This document shows, one piece after another, positions 42,890 through 51,276 of a stretch of DNA of 64,000 bases. The notes under the pieces were generated by a model. That model was not told the DNA's origin. It searched no databases and worked only from the letters and a program-made list of their open reading frames with translations. Location: NCBI RefSeq assembly GCF_017355875.1, contig NZ_JAFEWC010000001.1, positions 744,001-808,000 on the forward strand. The letters run 5' to 3'. The translations under genes were made by a program, and so were the position numbers. How positions within the stretch are numbered: position 1 is the first letter of the stretch; each line of letters opens with the position of its first letter. The stretch comes from Aridibaculum aurantiacum (GTDB lineage Bacteria; Bacteroidota; Bacteroidia; Chitinophagales; Chitinophagaceae).

Positions 42890-42943
42890 ATTACCTGCTG
42901 GATTTACTGCTGTTTGCGGTAAGCCCGGCAGGTAATTTTTTTT
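42890..42943 (+). terminator. intrinsic terminator after the S41 peptidase gene
   Basis: ATTACCTGC (42890-42898) pairs with GCAGGTAAT (42928-42936), enclosing a partly paired 29-base loop, and eight Ts follow. Confidence 0.8.
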
Positions 42944-42984
42944 ATAAAAAAGCTGCTGCCGATGGCACAGCCTTTCTTGATGAA

Positions 42985-43224
42985 TTACTGTTTCTTCTTC
43001 CTGCAGGTTTTCTTCTGATTTGAAGTTCCTTTCACAACAGGTTTATTACCGAGCGTTGTTCTGTCAAAGATTTGCTTGCTGTCGGCGATGAATACATCAG
43101 CTTTTGCCGCTTCCGTTGCCTGGGCAGGATCCTTACTTAGCTGATCCATTTTCTTTGCTGGCGCCTGTGCCATAACCATTGCTGTGCTGAAGCAAGCAAA
43201 AACGAATAGGGTGAGTTTCTTCAT
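42985..43224 (-). CDS. small secreted protein of unknown function
   Basis: A 79-residue protein with a clear signal peptide (MKKLTLFVFACFSTAMVMAQ). The mature part of about 60 residues is Lys/Ala/Gln-rich and ends KKTCRKKKQ. It has no known domain and is strongly basic. Its terminator may be the convergent palindrome at 42890-42943. It is small but the signal peptide and lack of competing frames support it. Confidence 0.7.
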   Translation of the reverse strand: MKKLTLFVFACFSTAMVMAQAPAKKMDQLSKDPAQATEAAKADVFIADSKQIFDRTTLGNKPVVKGTSNQKKTCRKKKQ

Positions 43225-43314
43225 GGATTTGTTTCTTTTTCTTCACGGAATTTAGTGCCATGTGTGGCAACCAGCTTGTTAAAGTAGCTCTCTCACCCGG
43301 TATGGCATATGTAG

Positions 43315-43344
43315 TTTGGGGAAAGATGTGCGGACTAATTTTTG
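43315..43344 (+). promoter_or_regulatory. candidate promoter for the GT25 gene
   Basis: TTTG at 43315-43318 and TAATTTTTG at 43336-43344 resemble the -33 and -7 boxes, although the -7 box is one base longer than TAnnTTTG. Transcription would start near 43351. This argues for the ATG at 43360 as start, because the alternative TTG at 43342 would lie inside the promoter. Confidence 0.4.
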
Positions 43345-43359
43345 CCTGAACGTACCATT

Positions 43360-44124
43360 ATGGACTTTTCACCGCTTCAAGATTTTTTTGATCACATCTA
43401 TGTTATCACTGTAGAAAGCGCCATCGACAGGCAGGCTAAAATGATTGAAAGCCTGGAGGGGCTTAAGTTTACCTTCTTTATCGGGGCTTATAAAAAGGAC
43501 TTCACCATTGATGAATTAATAGAAGCAAACGTATATGACGAAGAGAAGGCAAAATCAATGCATCGCTTCGACAAGCCCATGAATACCACCCAGATAGGGT
43601 GTGCATGGACGCATCGGCTGGTGTACGAAGACATGCTGGAAAATAATTATAAGCGGGTGTTGATTTTAGAGGATGATATTGTTCCTAACAAAGAAGGGCT
43701 GAGCCAGGTGCAGGAAATGATCGGTGAATTGCCAAATGATTGGGAGCTGTGGTACCTGGATTTTCATAAGAACCTGCGCCGCAGCTTTAGTACCTGGTTG
43801 AAACAACAGGCATTGCATGTGCAGCATGTTATTGGTAAGCTAAAGTGGTCGCATAAGATGATCAATAACATGTATGCGAGAAAGTATAAGCCACATTTAT
43901 TTAAAGCCGGGAACCATGAATTTGCCAGTGCATACGGTATCACCAGGTCAGCAGCAGAAAAATTAGTAAGGCTACAAACGCCATTGTGCTTTCAAAGCGA
44001 CCACCTGCTGGCATATAGCTGTACCAATGAATTAGTACAAGGATATGTCAGCTTTCCTAAGGTCTTTCTTAACTCAGGGCAACTGGTTGATAAACGGACC
44101 AAGGAAAAATACGTGGTTGAGTAA
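43360..44124 (+). CDS. glycosyltransferase family 25 (LPS-type) protein
   Basis: A 254-residue cytoplasmic GT25 enzyme of the kind that adds sugars to lipooligosaccharide. The opening FFDHIYVITVESAIDRQAKM is the family's donor-binding start. QIGCAWTHRLVYEDMLENNY and VLILEDDIVPNKE contain the conserved segment with the EDD motif. NHEFASAYGITRSAAEKLV and the late QSDHLLAY fit GT25. It stands alone, outside any LPS cluster. Acceptor and donor are unknown. Confidence 0.9.
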   Translation: MDFSPLQDFFDHIYVITVESAIDRQAKMIESLEGLKFTFFIGAYKKDFTIDELIEANVYDEEKAKSMHRFDKPMNTTQIGCAWTHRLVYEDMLENNYKRVLILEDDIVPNKEGLSQVQEMIGELPNDWELWYLDFHKNLRRSFSTWLKQQALHVQHVIGKLKWSHKMINNMYARKYKPHLFKAGNHEFASAYGITRSAAEKLVRLQTPLCFQSDHLLAYSCTNELVQGYVSFPKVFLNSGQLVDKRTKEKYVVE

Positions 44125-44432
44125 AGTTTTTTCCTATAAGGTCAATGTGTTTTAGGTTTAAGTGAAAAAGAAGCCACTACTAATCTTGGGTAGGTTGGCC
44201 ATGTCATAACATTCTTCTTCCATTCATTTGTGCATAATCATTTTATAAAGCACCTGGCACTTTACGTCAATGTCTGACTGCCCCCGCCGAATTGTGCATC
44301 CTTATAAGTAATTAATTTTACTACAAAGCACTTCCTCTCCATGGTGCAGCCACTTTGTCACAACCTCTCCACCCGTCATGATTCTTGATTAGAAGGGTTT
44401 TAATTCTGTAGTTTTAATTTTTCCTACAACAC
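44125..44432. other. intergenic stretch between GT25 and the ABC exporter
   Basis: About 308 bases. I see no gene, strong hairpin or clear promoter element. Confidence 0.5.
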
Positions 44433-46229
44433 ATGAAACTTCTTCTCCGCTACCTTAAGCCCTATAAATGGATGATCTTACTGGCCTTGTTACTGGCCTC
44501 TATCAACCAGGTTTTTTCTCTTTTTGATCCTATGTTGGTTGGTAAGCTCATTGATCGCTTTGCCAATCATCCTTATCATTATGATGCTGCTAAAACATTG
44601 CCCCGCGATAGGGAAGAATACATGTGGGGTGTGATGGGCTTGTTAGGATTACTGGTGGGTACAGCCATGGTTAGTCGCATAGCAAAAGCTTTCCAGGATT
44701 ATACGGTGAATGTGATCATCCAGAAGTTTGGCGCAACAATATTCACAGATGGCCTCAGGCACAGTATGCGTTTGCCTTACCAGGATTTTGAAGACCAGCG
44801 CAGCGGCGAAACACTTTCCATATTAACCAAAGTAAGAGCCGATACAGAAAAGTTCATTGGCTATTTCATCAATGTACTTTTTGGGGTAATTGTAAGTTTC
44901 GTTTTTATTACCGTTTACGCAAGCAGCCGGCACTGGAGTATCATGCCTACGTTCTTAGGTGGTATCCTCATTCTAGCTTTCACTACAAATATTCTTAGCA
45001 AGAAGATAAAGATCATCCAAAAGAATATTGTAAAGGAGACTACTGCACTGGCTGGTACTACTACGGAAAGTTTGCGCAATATCGAACTGGTAAAAAGCCT
45101 TGGCCTTACTGAACAGGAAGTGGATAGGCTAAATAAGAATACCTACAAAATACTTGGTCTTGAACTGCGAAAAGTAAAGAGTATCCGCACCCTGAGTTTC
45201 ATACAGGGAACGATGGTGAACTTTCTCAGGCAGATCATTACGTTCACCCTCATGTACCTCATCTTCCAGGATGTGCTTACCACAGGTGAACTGATAGCGA
45301 TGCAGTTCTATAGTTTCTTCCTGTTTGGGCCACTACAGGAAATAGGTAACATCATTTTGAGTTACCGCGAGGCTGAGGCTTCTATTGGAAATTTTCATAA
45401 CCTGATGCAAAAGCAGGTGGATAAAAAGCCTGAAAACCCGCAGCATATAGGAAGCATAGAAGAACTGGAATTTAAGGAGGTGTCTTTCCAACACCAGACG
45501 GCGCAATACAAAGCACTTGATGGAATAAGTTTCGACGTGAAGAAAGGTGAGACCATAGCTTTTGTGGGTCCATCAGGTGCAGGTAAAAGTACTTTGGTGA
45601 AACTGCTGGTTGGTTTGTATCGGCCGCAGGATGGAACCATCCGCTACAACAATATTGATGGACACCATCTTGATTTTGATGAGCTGCGCAACCAGATAGG
45701 TTTTGTTACGCAAGACACGCAACTGTTTGCCGGTACCATACGCGAAAACCTGGTATATGTAAAACCTGATGCAACAGATGATGAATTGCTGGATGTGCTG
45801 CGTAAAGCCAGCTGTACCTATTTACTTTCTCGTGCAGAGCATGGAATAAATACCGTGATTGGTGAAGGTGGTTTGAAGCTCAGCGGTGGCGAGAGACAAC
45901 GCTTATCTATTGCGCGTTCGTTACTGCGACACCCGCACTTATTGATATTTGATGAAGCCACTTCATCGCTTGATAGCATAACTGAAGAAGAGATCACTTC
46001 CACCATTAAAAGCATTTCTAAAGAGAAGGAGCAGATCACTGTTTTGATCGCACACAGGCTTAGCACCATCATGCATGCAGACAGGATCTATGTGCTTGAG
46101 AAAGGAAGAATAGCTGAGACTGGAAGCCACCAACAGCTGCTAGACGAGAAAGGCCTATACTATGCAATGTGGCGGCAGCAAATTGGAGAGCGCAAAGCAG
46201 TGGCAGCACCTGCTACTGCTACTGCATAA
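44433..46229 (+). CDS. ABC exporter half-transporter (fused permease and ATPase)
   Basis: A 598-residue type-IV ABC exporter subunit, expected to work as a homodimer in the inner membrane. Six hydrophobic helices occupy about residues 14-310, including the coupling region YQDFEDQRSGETLSIL. The ATPase domain (about 350-585) has Walker A FVGPSGAGKSTL, Q-loop VTQDTQLFAGTIREN, signature LKLSGGERQRLSIARSLL, Walker B LLIFDEATSSLD and the H-loop IAHRLSTI. It resembles MsbA-like lipid or multidrug exporters, but the substrate cannot be told. It is a single gene; a 10-bp hairpin without a U-run (46244-46278) follows it. Confidence 0.93.
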   Translation: MKLLLRYLKPYKWMILLALLLASINQVFSLFDPMLVGKLIDRFANHPYHYDAAKTLPRDREEYMWGVMGLLGLLVGTAMVSRIAKAFQDYTVNVIIQKFGATIFTDGLRHSMRLPYQDFEDQRSGETLSILTKVRADTEKFIGYFINVLFGVIVSFVFITVYASSRHWSIMPTFLGGILILAFTTNILSKKIKIIQKNIVKETTALAGTTTESLRNIELVKSLGLTEQEVDRLNKNTYKILGLELRKVKSIRTLSFIQGTMVNFLRQIITFTLMYLIFQDVLTTGELIAMQFYSFFLFGPLQEIGNIILSYREAEASIGNFHNLMQKQVDKKPENPQHIGSIEELEFKEVSFQHQTAQYKALDGISFDVKKGETIAFVGPSGAGKSTLVKLLVGLYRPQDGTIRYNNIDGHHLDFDELRNQIGFVTQDTQLFAGTIRENLVYVKPDATDDELLDVLRKASCTYLLSRAEHGINTVIGEGGLKLSGGERQRLSIARSLLRHPHLLIFDEATSSLDSITEEEITSTIKSISKEKEQITVLIAHRLSTIMHADRIYVLEKGRIAETGSHQQLLDEKGLYYAMWRQQIGERKAVAAPATATA

Positions 46230-46243
46230 AGTTTTCACGTTGT

Positions 46244-46278
46244 GATTGCTTGTTGAATTTCATATTTCACAAGCAATC
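46244..46278. terminator. hairpin between convergent ABC exporter and doxX genes
   Basis: GATTGCTTGT and ACAAGCAATC are perfect 10-base arms around a 15-base loop. No strong T-run follows (AATTGTCTTT), so termination efficiency is uncertain. Confidence 0.4.
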
Positions 46279-46329
46279 AATTGTCTTTGCATAAATTGAC
46301 AGGTATTAGATCTGAAGAAGCTTGTGATA

Positions 46330-46758
46330 CTATCTTCTTCTTTTTCCGCCACCAGCTATCATATTATCTACAGAAAAACGGCCTGCTCCAAAAACCATAA
46401 GCGCCAGGTAAATAAGCAGGTAAAGCAATGCTTTTTCTTTGGTGGCAAAAGGATCGTTGGCATGTGCATGAAATGCTGCCACTGCCATCGTTATGAATAA
46501 CACCAATGAAGCAAGACGTGTAGCAAATCCCATAGCTATGAAAATGGAGCAAACAAATTCTGCAAACACCACAAGAATAAAAGAAAAGGTTTGACCTACT
46601 CCAAAGGGATCAGCAAATTTTATATCTGCGGCACCAACCAATTTGGTAAACTTAGGTACACCATGCGTTAGCATAAAACCACAAACAGCAATTCGGATTA
46701 TGAGCAACCAAAAATTTGCTTGTGCTGCATTCCACGATGTAGAGAAAAGACTTTTCAT
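46330..46758 (-). CDS. DoxX family membrane protein
   Basis: A 142-residue inner-membrane protein with four hydrophobic helices. The DoxX pattern is clear: LLIIRIAVCGFMLTHGVPKF in helix 1, FVCSIFIAMGFATRLASLVL in helix 3 and EKALLYLLIYLALMVFG in helix 4. The family is broad and poorly understood; members have been tied to redox and sulfur metabolism. The gene follows the CvpA-CAP gene by 56 bases on the same strand, so they may be co-transcribed. Confidence 0.9.
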   Translation of the reverse strand: MKSLFSTSWNAAQANFWLLIIRIAVCGFMLTHGVPKFTKLVGAADIKFADPFGVGQTFSFILVVFAEFVCSIFIAMGFATRLASLVLFITMAVAAFHAHANDPFATKEKALLYLLIYLALMVFGAGRFSVDNMIAGGGKRRR

Positions 46759-46814
46759 AGATTAGATATTAAAGCGGCAAGATACAAAGCCACACCATAA
46801 GTTGAAGCCATAGG

Positions 46815-47771
46815 TTAATTCCTGAAGTTCTGTGTTATCATCAACCCATGCCTGCCGCCATCAAGTACGCCAATGCCCAACCTTCCGTAAGCTTTATGTA
46901 AAATGTTTGCTCTGTGCCCCGGTGAGTTCATCAGGCCCTGGTGGCATATGCGCAATGTGGGTCCTAATGCTAGGTTTTCACCTGCAGTTAAAAAACGTAC
47001 ACCTGCTTTTCGTGCACGTTGAGCCGGTGTTTCATTCTCTTTATTTACGTGAGCAAAATATCCTTTGGCAAACATATCACGTGAATGTGCTCTTGCCACT
47101 TCCGTCATTTCAGGATCGGCCTTCAGCGGTTTCAGTCCTTCTTTTGCCCGTTCCTCGTTTACCATTTCCAGCATCTGCGCTTCCAGGTCAGGGCGTGGTT
47201 TAGGATTATCTACTGTAAACTTCAGATCATATGACTTGGTAGATTCCGGTTCTACTGTCAGGTTGTTGATGGTTTTACCAACAGCTTCATCGAACACCGG
47301 TGATAGTTTTTCATCTAGCCATTCTACACCCAGTGCCAGCCTGCCGGCAATCTTACTTTCTCTTGTTTTCTCACTTAATCCATCCGATAAGGGGAAGGCT
47401 AGTAACAATGCAGAAATGATGGTAGCATAAATAATCCCATTTACAAAACCCGGAACAGTGCCAAGCGCTTTGTTAGCAATATTGGCATGTGCCTGGGGTG
47501 GGGTAGTGGCAAAAAAACGGGCTGTTATTTTCCCAAGAATGATTCGTGCAATAATTAGTGCTATGAAAAATGATATAGGGTAATTCCATACACCAATATT
47601 GGGAAAACCTTTTTCTATGAGAGCGGCTATGTATTGGTACCCCCAGAAGGCAAGCAGCAAGCCTGCCACCCATGATATCAGCTCTATACTTCCTACGATA
47701 AACCCGCGCACATAGCCACCATATACAGCCAGTAATATGATAATAAAGAGAAAGAAGTCAATTAAATTCAT
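46815..47771 (-). CDS. CvpA-like membrane domain fused to a CAP/SCP domain
   Basis: A 318-residue protein made of two families. Residues 1-150 are a CvpA domain with about four membrane helices (DFFLFIIILLAVYGGYVRGF, IELISWVAGLLLAFWGYQYI, GFVNGIIYATIISALLLAFP). A linker (about 150-190) leads to a CAP domain at about 195-318: MLEMVNEERAKEGLKPLKAD, VARAHSRDMFAKGYFAHVN, AGENLALG and GLMNSPGHRANILHKAYGRL, with the two conserved histidines and glutamates. The CAP part should face the periplasm. The function of bacterial CAP domains is largely unknown. It is divergent from the btuB riboswitch. Confidence 0.92.
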   Translation of the reverse strand: MNLIDFFLFIIILLAVYGGYVRGFIVGSIELISWVAGLLLAFWGYQYIAALIEKGFPNIGVWNYPISFFIALIIARIILGKITARFFATTPPQAHANIANKALGTVPGFVNGIIYATIISALLLAFPLSDGLSEKTRESKIAGRLALGVEWLDEKLSPVFDEAVGKTINNLTVEPESTKSYDLKFTVDNPKPRPDLEAQMLEMVNEERAKEGLKPLKADPEMTEVARAHSRDMFAKGYFAHVNKENETPAQRARKAGVRFLTAGENLALGPTLRICHQGLMNSPGHRANILHKAYGRLGIGVLDGGRHGLMITQNFRN

Positions 47772-47873
47772 AGCCTTTTTATTTCATATTCATAAAAGAT
47801 GTACCAACAACTGCAGGTGGTTCATTTTCATTCACCCAGAAGAAAAAATATTTTTCCTTTTCACCTGCACTGC

Positions 47874-47881
47874 TACATTTG
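47874..47881 (+). promoter_or_regulatory. promoter -7 element for the btuB message
   Basis: TACATTTG is an exact TAnnTTTG match, identical to that of gldK. A T-run (47851-47855) lies about 19 bases upstream in place of the TTTG box. Transcription would start around 47888, just at the start of the cobalamin riboswitch. Confidence 0.65.
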
Positions 47882-47884
47882 CAC

Positions 47885-48062
47885 CCGGTTTGGTTTCCGC
47901 AAGGGCGGAATGAAAAGGGAAGCCGGTGTAAGTCCGGCGCTATCCCCGTAGCTGTATGTTGCTTTTCAGAATGAAATTTTGAGTAACTGTTGAACATTGG
48001 CCACTGTCAGTAAAATGATGGGAAGGCGTTCAGCAGGCAACGAGCCAGAAGACCTGCCATAC
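47885..48062 (+). promoter_or_regulatory. cobalamin (adenosylcobalamin) riboswitch upstream of btuB
   Basis: The leader has the conserved blocks in order: GAAAAGGGAAGCCGGTG, then AAGTCCGGCGCTATCCCCG and TAGCTGT (core helices), GGCCACTG at 47998-48005, GATGGGAAGGCG, and the B12 box AGCCAGAAGACCTGCCAT near 48046-48063. The adjacent btuB gene confirms the ligand class. A hairpin that includes the btuB start codon lies downstream and is the likely expression platform. Confidence 0.95.
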
Positions 48063-48154
48063 CAATTATTTAATCACCGGGCTTTCGGGCGAAAAGCTGG
48101 AGATGTGAGTGTCTTGTGTTCAGAGACGTTGCATTTCTTTCCTGTTTTCCGAAG

Positions 48155-48188
48155 GCTCATAGTCAAAAATGAACAAATTGCTATGAGC
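48155..48188 (+). promoter_or_regulatory. start-codon sequestering hairpin of btuB
   Basis: GCTCATAG (48155-48162) is the exact complement of CTATGAGC (48181-48188), which contains the btuB ATG at 48183-48185. The 18-base loop is A-rich. Pairing would hide the start codon, giving a translational off state downstream of the cobalamin riboswitch. Confidence 0.6.
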
Positions 48189-50123
48189 AAGAAATTTTAC
48201 CTTCTTTCTCTACTTACTGCATCAGCCTTGGGCTTGCATGCACAATCAGTAGACACTACACGTTCATCTGTATTGGATGAAGTGGTAGTAACCGCAAATA
48301 AACTTCCGCAAAAACAAAGTACTACCGGCAAGGTTATCAGTGTTATTACCAAAGAACAGATAGAGCAGAACAGCGGCCGTACGCTTCCTCAATTGCTGAA
48401 CGAACAGGCAGGATTAACCATCAATGGTGCGCTGAACAACATGGGCAGCAACCAGACTGTGTACATGCGTGGTGCTTCATCTGGACGTACACTTATTTTG
48501 GTAGATGGTATTCCTATCAGCGATCCATCATTCATCCAAAACGATTTCGACATCAACCTCTTTAGCCTGAACAATATTGAGCGCATCGAGATTTCGCGTG
48601 GTGCACAGTCTACCTTATACGGTTCTGATGCGGTGGCTGGTGTTATCAATATCATTACGCTAAAAAAAGACATTACCAAACCTGTACATGTAGCAGCAAC
48701 GGTTGCTGCAGGCAACTATGGCACCTTTAGAGGCAACCTGCAGTTGTTCGGTAAGCTTGGTAAATTTACCTACACCACGCGTTATGCAAAAATGCTTACC
48801 AATGGTTTTTCATCAGCACACGACAGCACCGGTAAAGCAAACTTTGACAATGATGGCTATAACAGCGATGTATTCAATACTTCGGTGCAGTACCAGGCGA
48901 ATGAGAACCTGTCGTTCCGCACTTTCATACAAGAAAGCAGGTATAAAACAGACCTGGATGCTGGCCTGTTTACTGACGAAAGAGATTATACAACTAACAG
49001 CAAACTGTTGATGACAGGTGCTGGTTTCCATTTCAGGAAAAACATTGTAAGCATTACAGGTAACTACCAATACAGCGAGAACCGCAGGAACTACCTGAAT
49101 GATAGTGTTCATATTGCAGGTTTCAGCACGTATTCTACAGACAACTTCAATGGACGTTCGCAATTTGCAGAGCTTTACAGTAGTATAGAGCTAAGTAAGA
49201 ATGTTACATTTTTGCAAGGTGCAGACTACCGCTTCAATAGCATGAACAGTCATTTTTATTCACTCAGCGGCTGGGGACCTTACGAGTCATCTTTCAGCGA
49301 TACATCCGTTAGCCAGTCATCACTGTACGGCTCGTTGCTTGTGCGCGATAACAGCCAGAAGCTAAATATAGAAGTAGGTGCTCGTTTGAATGTGCATTCA
49401 CGTTATGGCAGCAATCATACTTTTACTTTCAATCCTTCGTACAGCATCACCAACCAGTTCAGGGTATTTGGTAGTATAGCTACAGGTTTTAAAGCGCCTA
49501 CGCTTTACCAGTTGTATTCTTCCTTTGGTGTAAGAGACCTGAAGCCTGAACGTTCTACCAATTACGAACTGGGACTACAGCACCAGCATGAAGTGGCTAA
49601 TAGCCGCATCGTGTATTTCCACCGCGACATAAAAGATGGAATTGATTTCAACAACTTCAACTTTAGGTATTACAACTTCATCAGCCAGAAAGTAAATGGT
49701 GTAGAATTGGAAACAGTTGTTCGTCCTACTACCGCTCTTACCCTTTCAGCTAACTATACTTATCTAAACCCTGAAGAGGTTTCGCAAAGCCGCGTTACTT
49801 TCAAGGATACAACCTACTCGCATTTGTTGCGCAGGCCAAAGCACAACCTGAACATTGCTGCAGGTTACCAGTTCACCAAAGCTTTGCATGTACGTGTAGC
49901 AGGTAAGTATGTAGGAAGTCGTTTTGATGCAGGTGGTTACCAGGCGAATGATATCAAGCTTGACAGCTATTTTTTGCTGAACGCTTATGCTGAATACAAA
50001 CTGCGTGATACCTGGACTTTCTTCCTTGATGCTCAAAACATCACCAACACCAGGTTCTTCGATATACGCGGTTACAACTCTATACCAACTTTGGTTACAG
50101 GAGGTGTAACATTTAAATTGTAA
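48183..50123 (+). CDS. btuB: TonB-dependent vitamin B12 receptor BtuB
   Basis: A 646-residue outer-membrane cobalamin receptor. A signal peptide (MSKKFYLLSLLTASALGLHA) precedes the TonB-box-like VLDEVVVTANK. The plug covers about residues 45-155: QLLNEQAGLTINGALNNMGS, YMRGASSGRTLILVDGIPI, and SRGAQSTLYGSDAVAGVINI. The barrel follows, ending GVTFKL. SSGRTLILVDG and STLYGSDAVAGVINI are strongly BtuB-like, and the cobalamin riboswitch upstream fixes the substrate class. The frame is open back to 47997, but that would be read through the riboswitch; ATG 48183 with its signal peptide is the start. A terminator follows. Confidence 0.95.
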   Translation: MSKKFYLLSLLTASALGLHAQSVDTTRSSVLDEVVVTANKLPQKQSTTGKVISVITKEQIEQNSGRTLPQLLNEQAGLTINGALNNMGSNQTVYMRGASSGRTLILVDGIPISDPSFIQNDFDINLFSLNNIERIEISRGAQSTLYGSDAVAGVINIITLKKDITKPVHVAATVAAGNYGTFRGNLQLFGKLGKFTYTTRYAKMLTNGFSSAHDSTGKANFDNDGYNSDVFNTSVQYQANENLSFRTFIQESRYKTDLDAGLFTDERDYTTNSKLLMTGAGFHFRKNIVSITGNYQYSENRRNYLNDSVHIAGFSTYSTDNFNGRSQFAELYSSIELSKNVTFLQGADYRFNSMNSHFYSLSGWGPYESSFSDTSVSQSSLYGSLLVRDNSQKLNIEVGARLNVHSRYGSNHTFTFNPSYSITNQFRVFGSIATGFKAPTLYQLYSSFGVRDLKPERSTNYELGLQHQHEVANSRIVYFHRDIKDGIDFNNFNFRYYNFISQKVNGVELETVVRPTTALTLSANYTYLNPEEVSQSRVTFKDTTYSHLLRRPKHNLNIAAGYQFTKALHVRVAGKYVGSRFDAGGYQANDIKLDSYFLLNAYAEYKLRDTWTFFLDAQNITNTRFFDIRGYNSIPTLVTGGVTFKL

Positions 50124-50143
50124 TTCACCAGGAAAATATAATG

Positions 50144-50171
50144 AAAGCCGGTAGCAATGCCGGCTTTTTTG
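50144..50171 (+). terminator. intrinsic terminator after btuB
   Basis: AAAGCCGG and CCGGCTTT form an 8-bp stem with loop TAGCAATG, followed by Ts. Confidence 0.92.
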
Positions 50172-50190
50172 TACCATCAAATTAGCTGCT

Positions 50191-50406
50191 ATGGGTGTAC
50201 ACGAAATGAAGACCTGCCCCGCTTGCAAGAACACATTTGAGTGCAAGGCAAACAACATAGCGCACTGCCAATGTACCCAGGTTGTGCTGCCGGTAAAGGT
50301 GATGGATACAATAAAAAAATCTTACGACGACTGCTTGTGTCTTGCCTGTTTACAGCAGTTGGTAAATGATGCTGGCAAAACAAAAGACAACCTGCGGCAG
50401 AAGTAG
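50191..50406 (+). CDS. cysteine-rich CWC family protein
   Basis: A 71-residue protein with seven cysteines arranged as TCPACKNTFECKANN, HCQCTQ and DDCLCLACL, matching the cysteine-rich CWC family, which probably binds zinc or another metal. Members often occur beside cobalamin uptake genes. It lies 20 bases after the btuB terminator and 33 bases before marC. An in-frame ATG at 50206 (MKTCPACKNTF) is an alternative start that would remove five residues. Confidence 0.85.
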   Translation: MGVHEMKTCPACKNTFECKANNIAHCQCTQVVLPVKVMDTIKKSYDDCLCLACLQQLVNDAGKTKDNLRQK

Positions 50407-50439
50407 CAGCAATTTTATATTTGCACCCAAACCTGCTTT

Positions 50440-51018
50440 ATGAAGTTCGATCTCCAGCAATTCCTCACGGTTAGCTTTACTTTATTTGCTGTGATAGATG
50501 CCATAGGATCTATCCCTTTGTTTATCTCATTAAAAGCAAAAATGGGCGGCATACGGGAGCTGCGAGCTACACTTATTTCAGGCGCACTGATGATCGCCTT
50601 CCTCTTCATGGGCGAGCCGTTTCTTACCCTCATGGGTGTAAACATCAGCTCGTTTGCAGTGGGCGGTTCTATTGTAATCTTCCTGCTGGGGTTAGAGATG
50701 GTACTGGGCCACGAGATATTCAAAAGCGAGAAAGACGCACGTGCCGGAACGCTGGTGCCTATTGCTTTTCCTGTTATTGCCGGGGCAGGCACGCTTACCA
50801 CCATCATGTCGCTAAAGGCCAACTACGCACAGATAAACATACTGCTGGCGATATTGGTCAACCTGATACTGGTGTATATCGTGCTAAAGTCGCTACGTCT
50901 CATAGAACGTGCATTAGGTCCTGCCGGTCTGATAGCTGTGCGCAAATTCTTCGGCGTGATCCTGTTGGCCATAGCAGTAAAGATATTCAGCACCAACATG
51001 GGCGACTTTGGTAAGTAA
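50440..51018 (+). CDS. MarC family integral membrane protein
   Basis: A 192-residue inner-membrane protein with six hydrophobic helices. The family start FTLFAVIDAIGSIPLFI, the repeated half-motif FPVIAGAGTLTTIM and the last helix FFGVILLAIAVKIF are characteristic. MarC/SNG1-like proteins were once linked to antibiotic resistance, but the function is unknown. It follows the CWC gene by 33 bases and could share its transcript. Confidence 0.93.
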   Translation: MKFDLQQFLTVSFTLFAVIDAIGSIPLFISLKAKMGGIRELRATLISGALMIAFLFMGEPFLTLMGVNISSFAVGGSIVIFLLGLEMVLGHEIFKSEKDARAGTLVPIAFPVIAGAGTLTTIMSLKANYAQINILLAILVNLILVYIVLKSLRLIERALGPAGLIAVRKFFGVILLAIAVKIFSTNMGDFGK

Positions 51019-51084
51019 CAATTACTTTTGCGCCTGCTGCTTCGCAAAGTTAATGTATGGTACCAGCTGTAGCACAAGGCTCAG

Positions 51085-51110
51085 CATTGTTGTGTCACTC
51101 ACTTGTACGG
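51085..51110 (+). repeat. dispersed repeat, copy 3 (before tRNA-Arg)
   Basis: Bases 51085-51108 are the exact reverse complement of 61383-61406 (24 of 24 bases). The last 22 bases match 19 of 22 with the copy at 6047-6068. It lies between marC and the tRNA gene. Confidence 0.85.
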
Positions 51111-51131
51111 CATAATAAAGAGCAGCAAACA

Positions 51132-51203
51132 GGCCTCGTAGTACAATGGATAGTATAAGAGTTTCCGAAGCTCCAGATCCAGGTTCGATTCCTGGCGAGG
51201 CCA
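51132..51203 (+). tRNA. tRNA-Arg (anticodon CCG)
   Basis: The 72-base sequence folds into a cloverleaf. The acceptor stem is GGCCTCG/CGAGGCC with discriminator A. The D arm is GTAC-AATGGATA-GTAT. The anticodon loop TTCCGAA carries CCG, on a stem of four pairs plus one A-C mismatch. The T arm is CCAGG-TTCGATT-CCTGG. The CCA end is not encoded. It reads CGG codons. Confidence 0.92.
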
Positions 51204-51276
51204 CTACTGCTTTCGGTTTTAGTTAATACAACCAGTATCGTTGATGCTGTTATAATCCCGGCCAAGGGGGGATAAA

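Noticed and set aside
47997-48182. Upstream extension of the btuB reading frame by 62 codons
   Set aside because: It would translate through the cobalamin riboswitch core and B12 box, and the signal peptide begins at the ATG at 48183.
51132-51203. tRNA-Arg gene as an integration site
   Set aside because: No duplicated 3' tRNA segment and no integrase gene were found nearby.
51022-51204. 60-codon open frame antisense to the tRNA gene
   Set aside because: Its first codons are the reverse complement of the tRNA-Arg T arm and acceptor stem (the familiar GIEPGS artefact).
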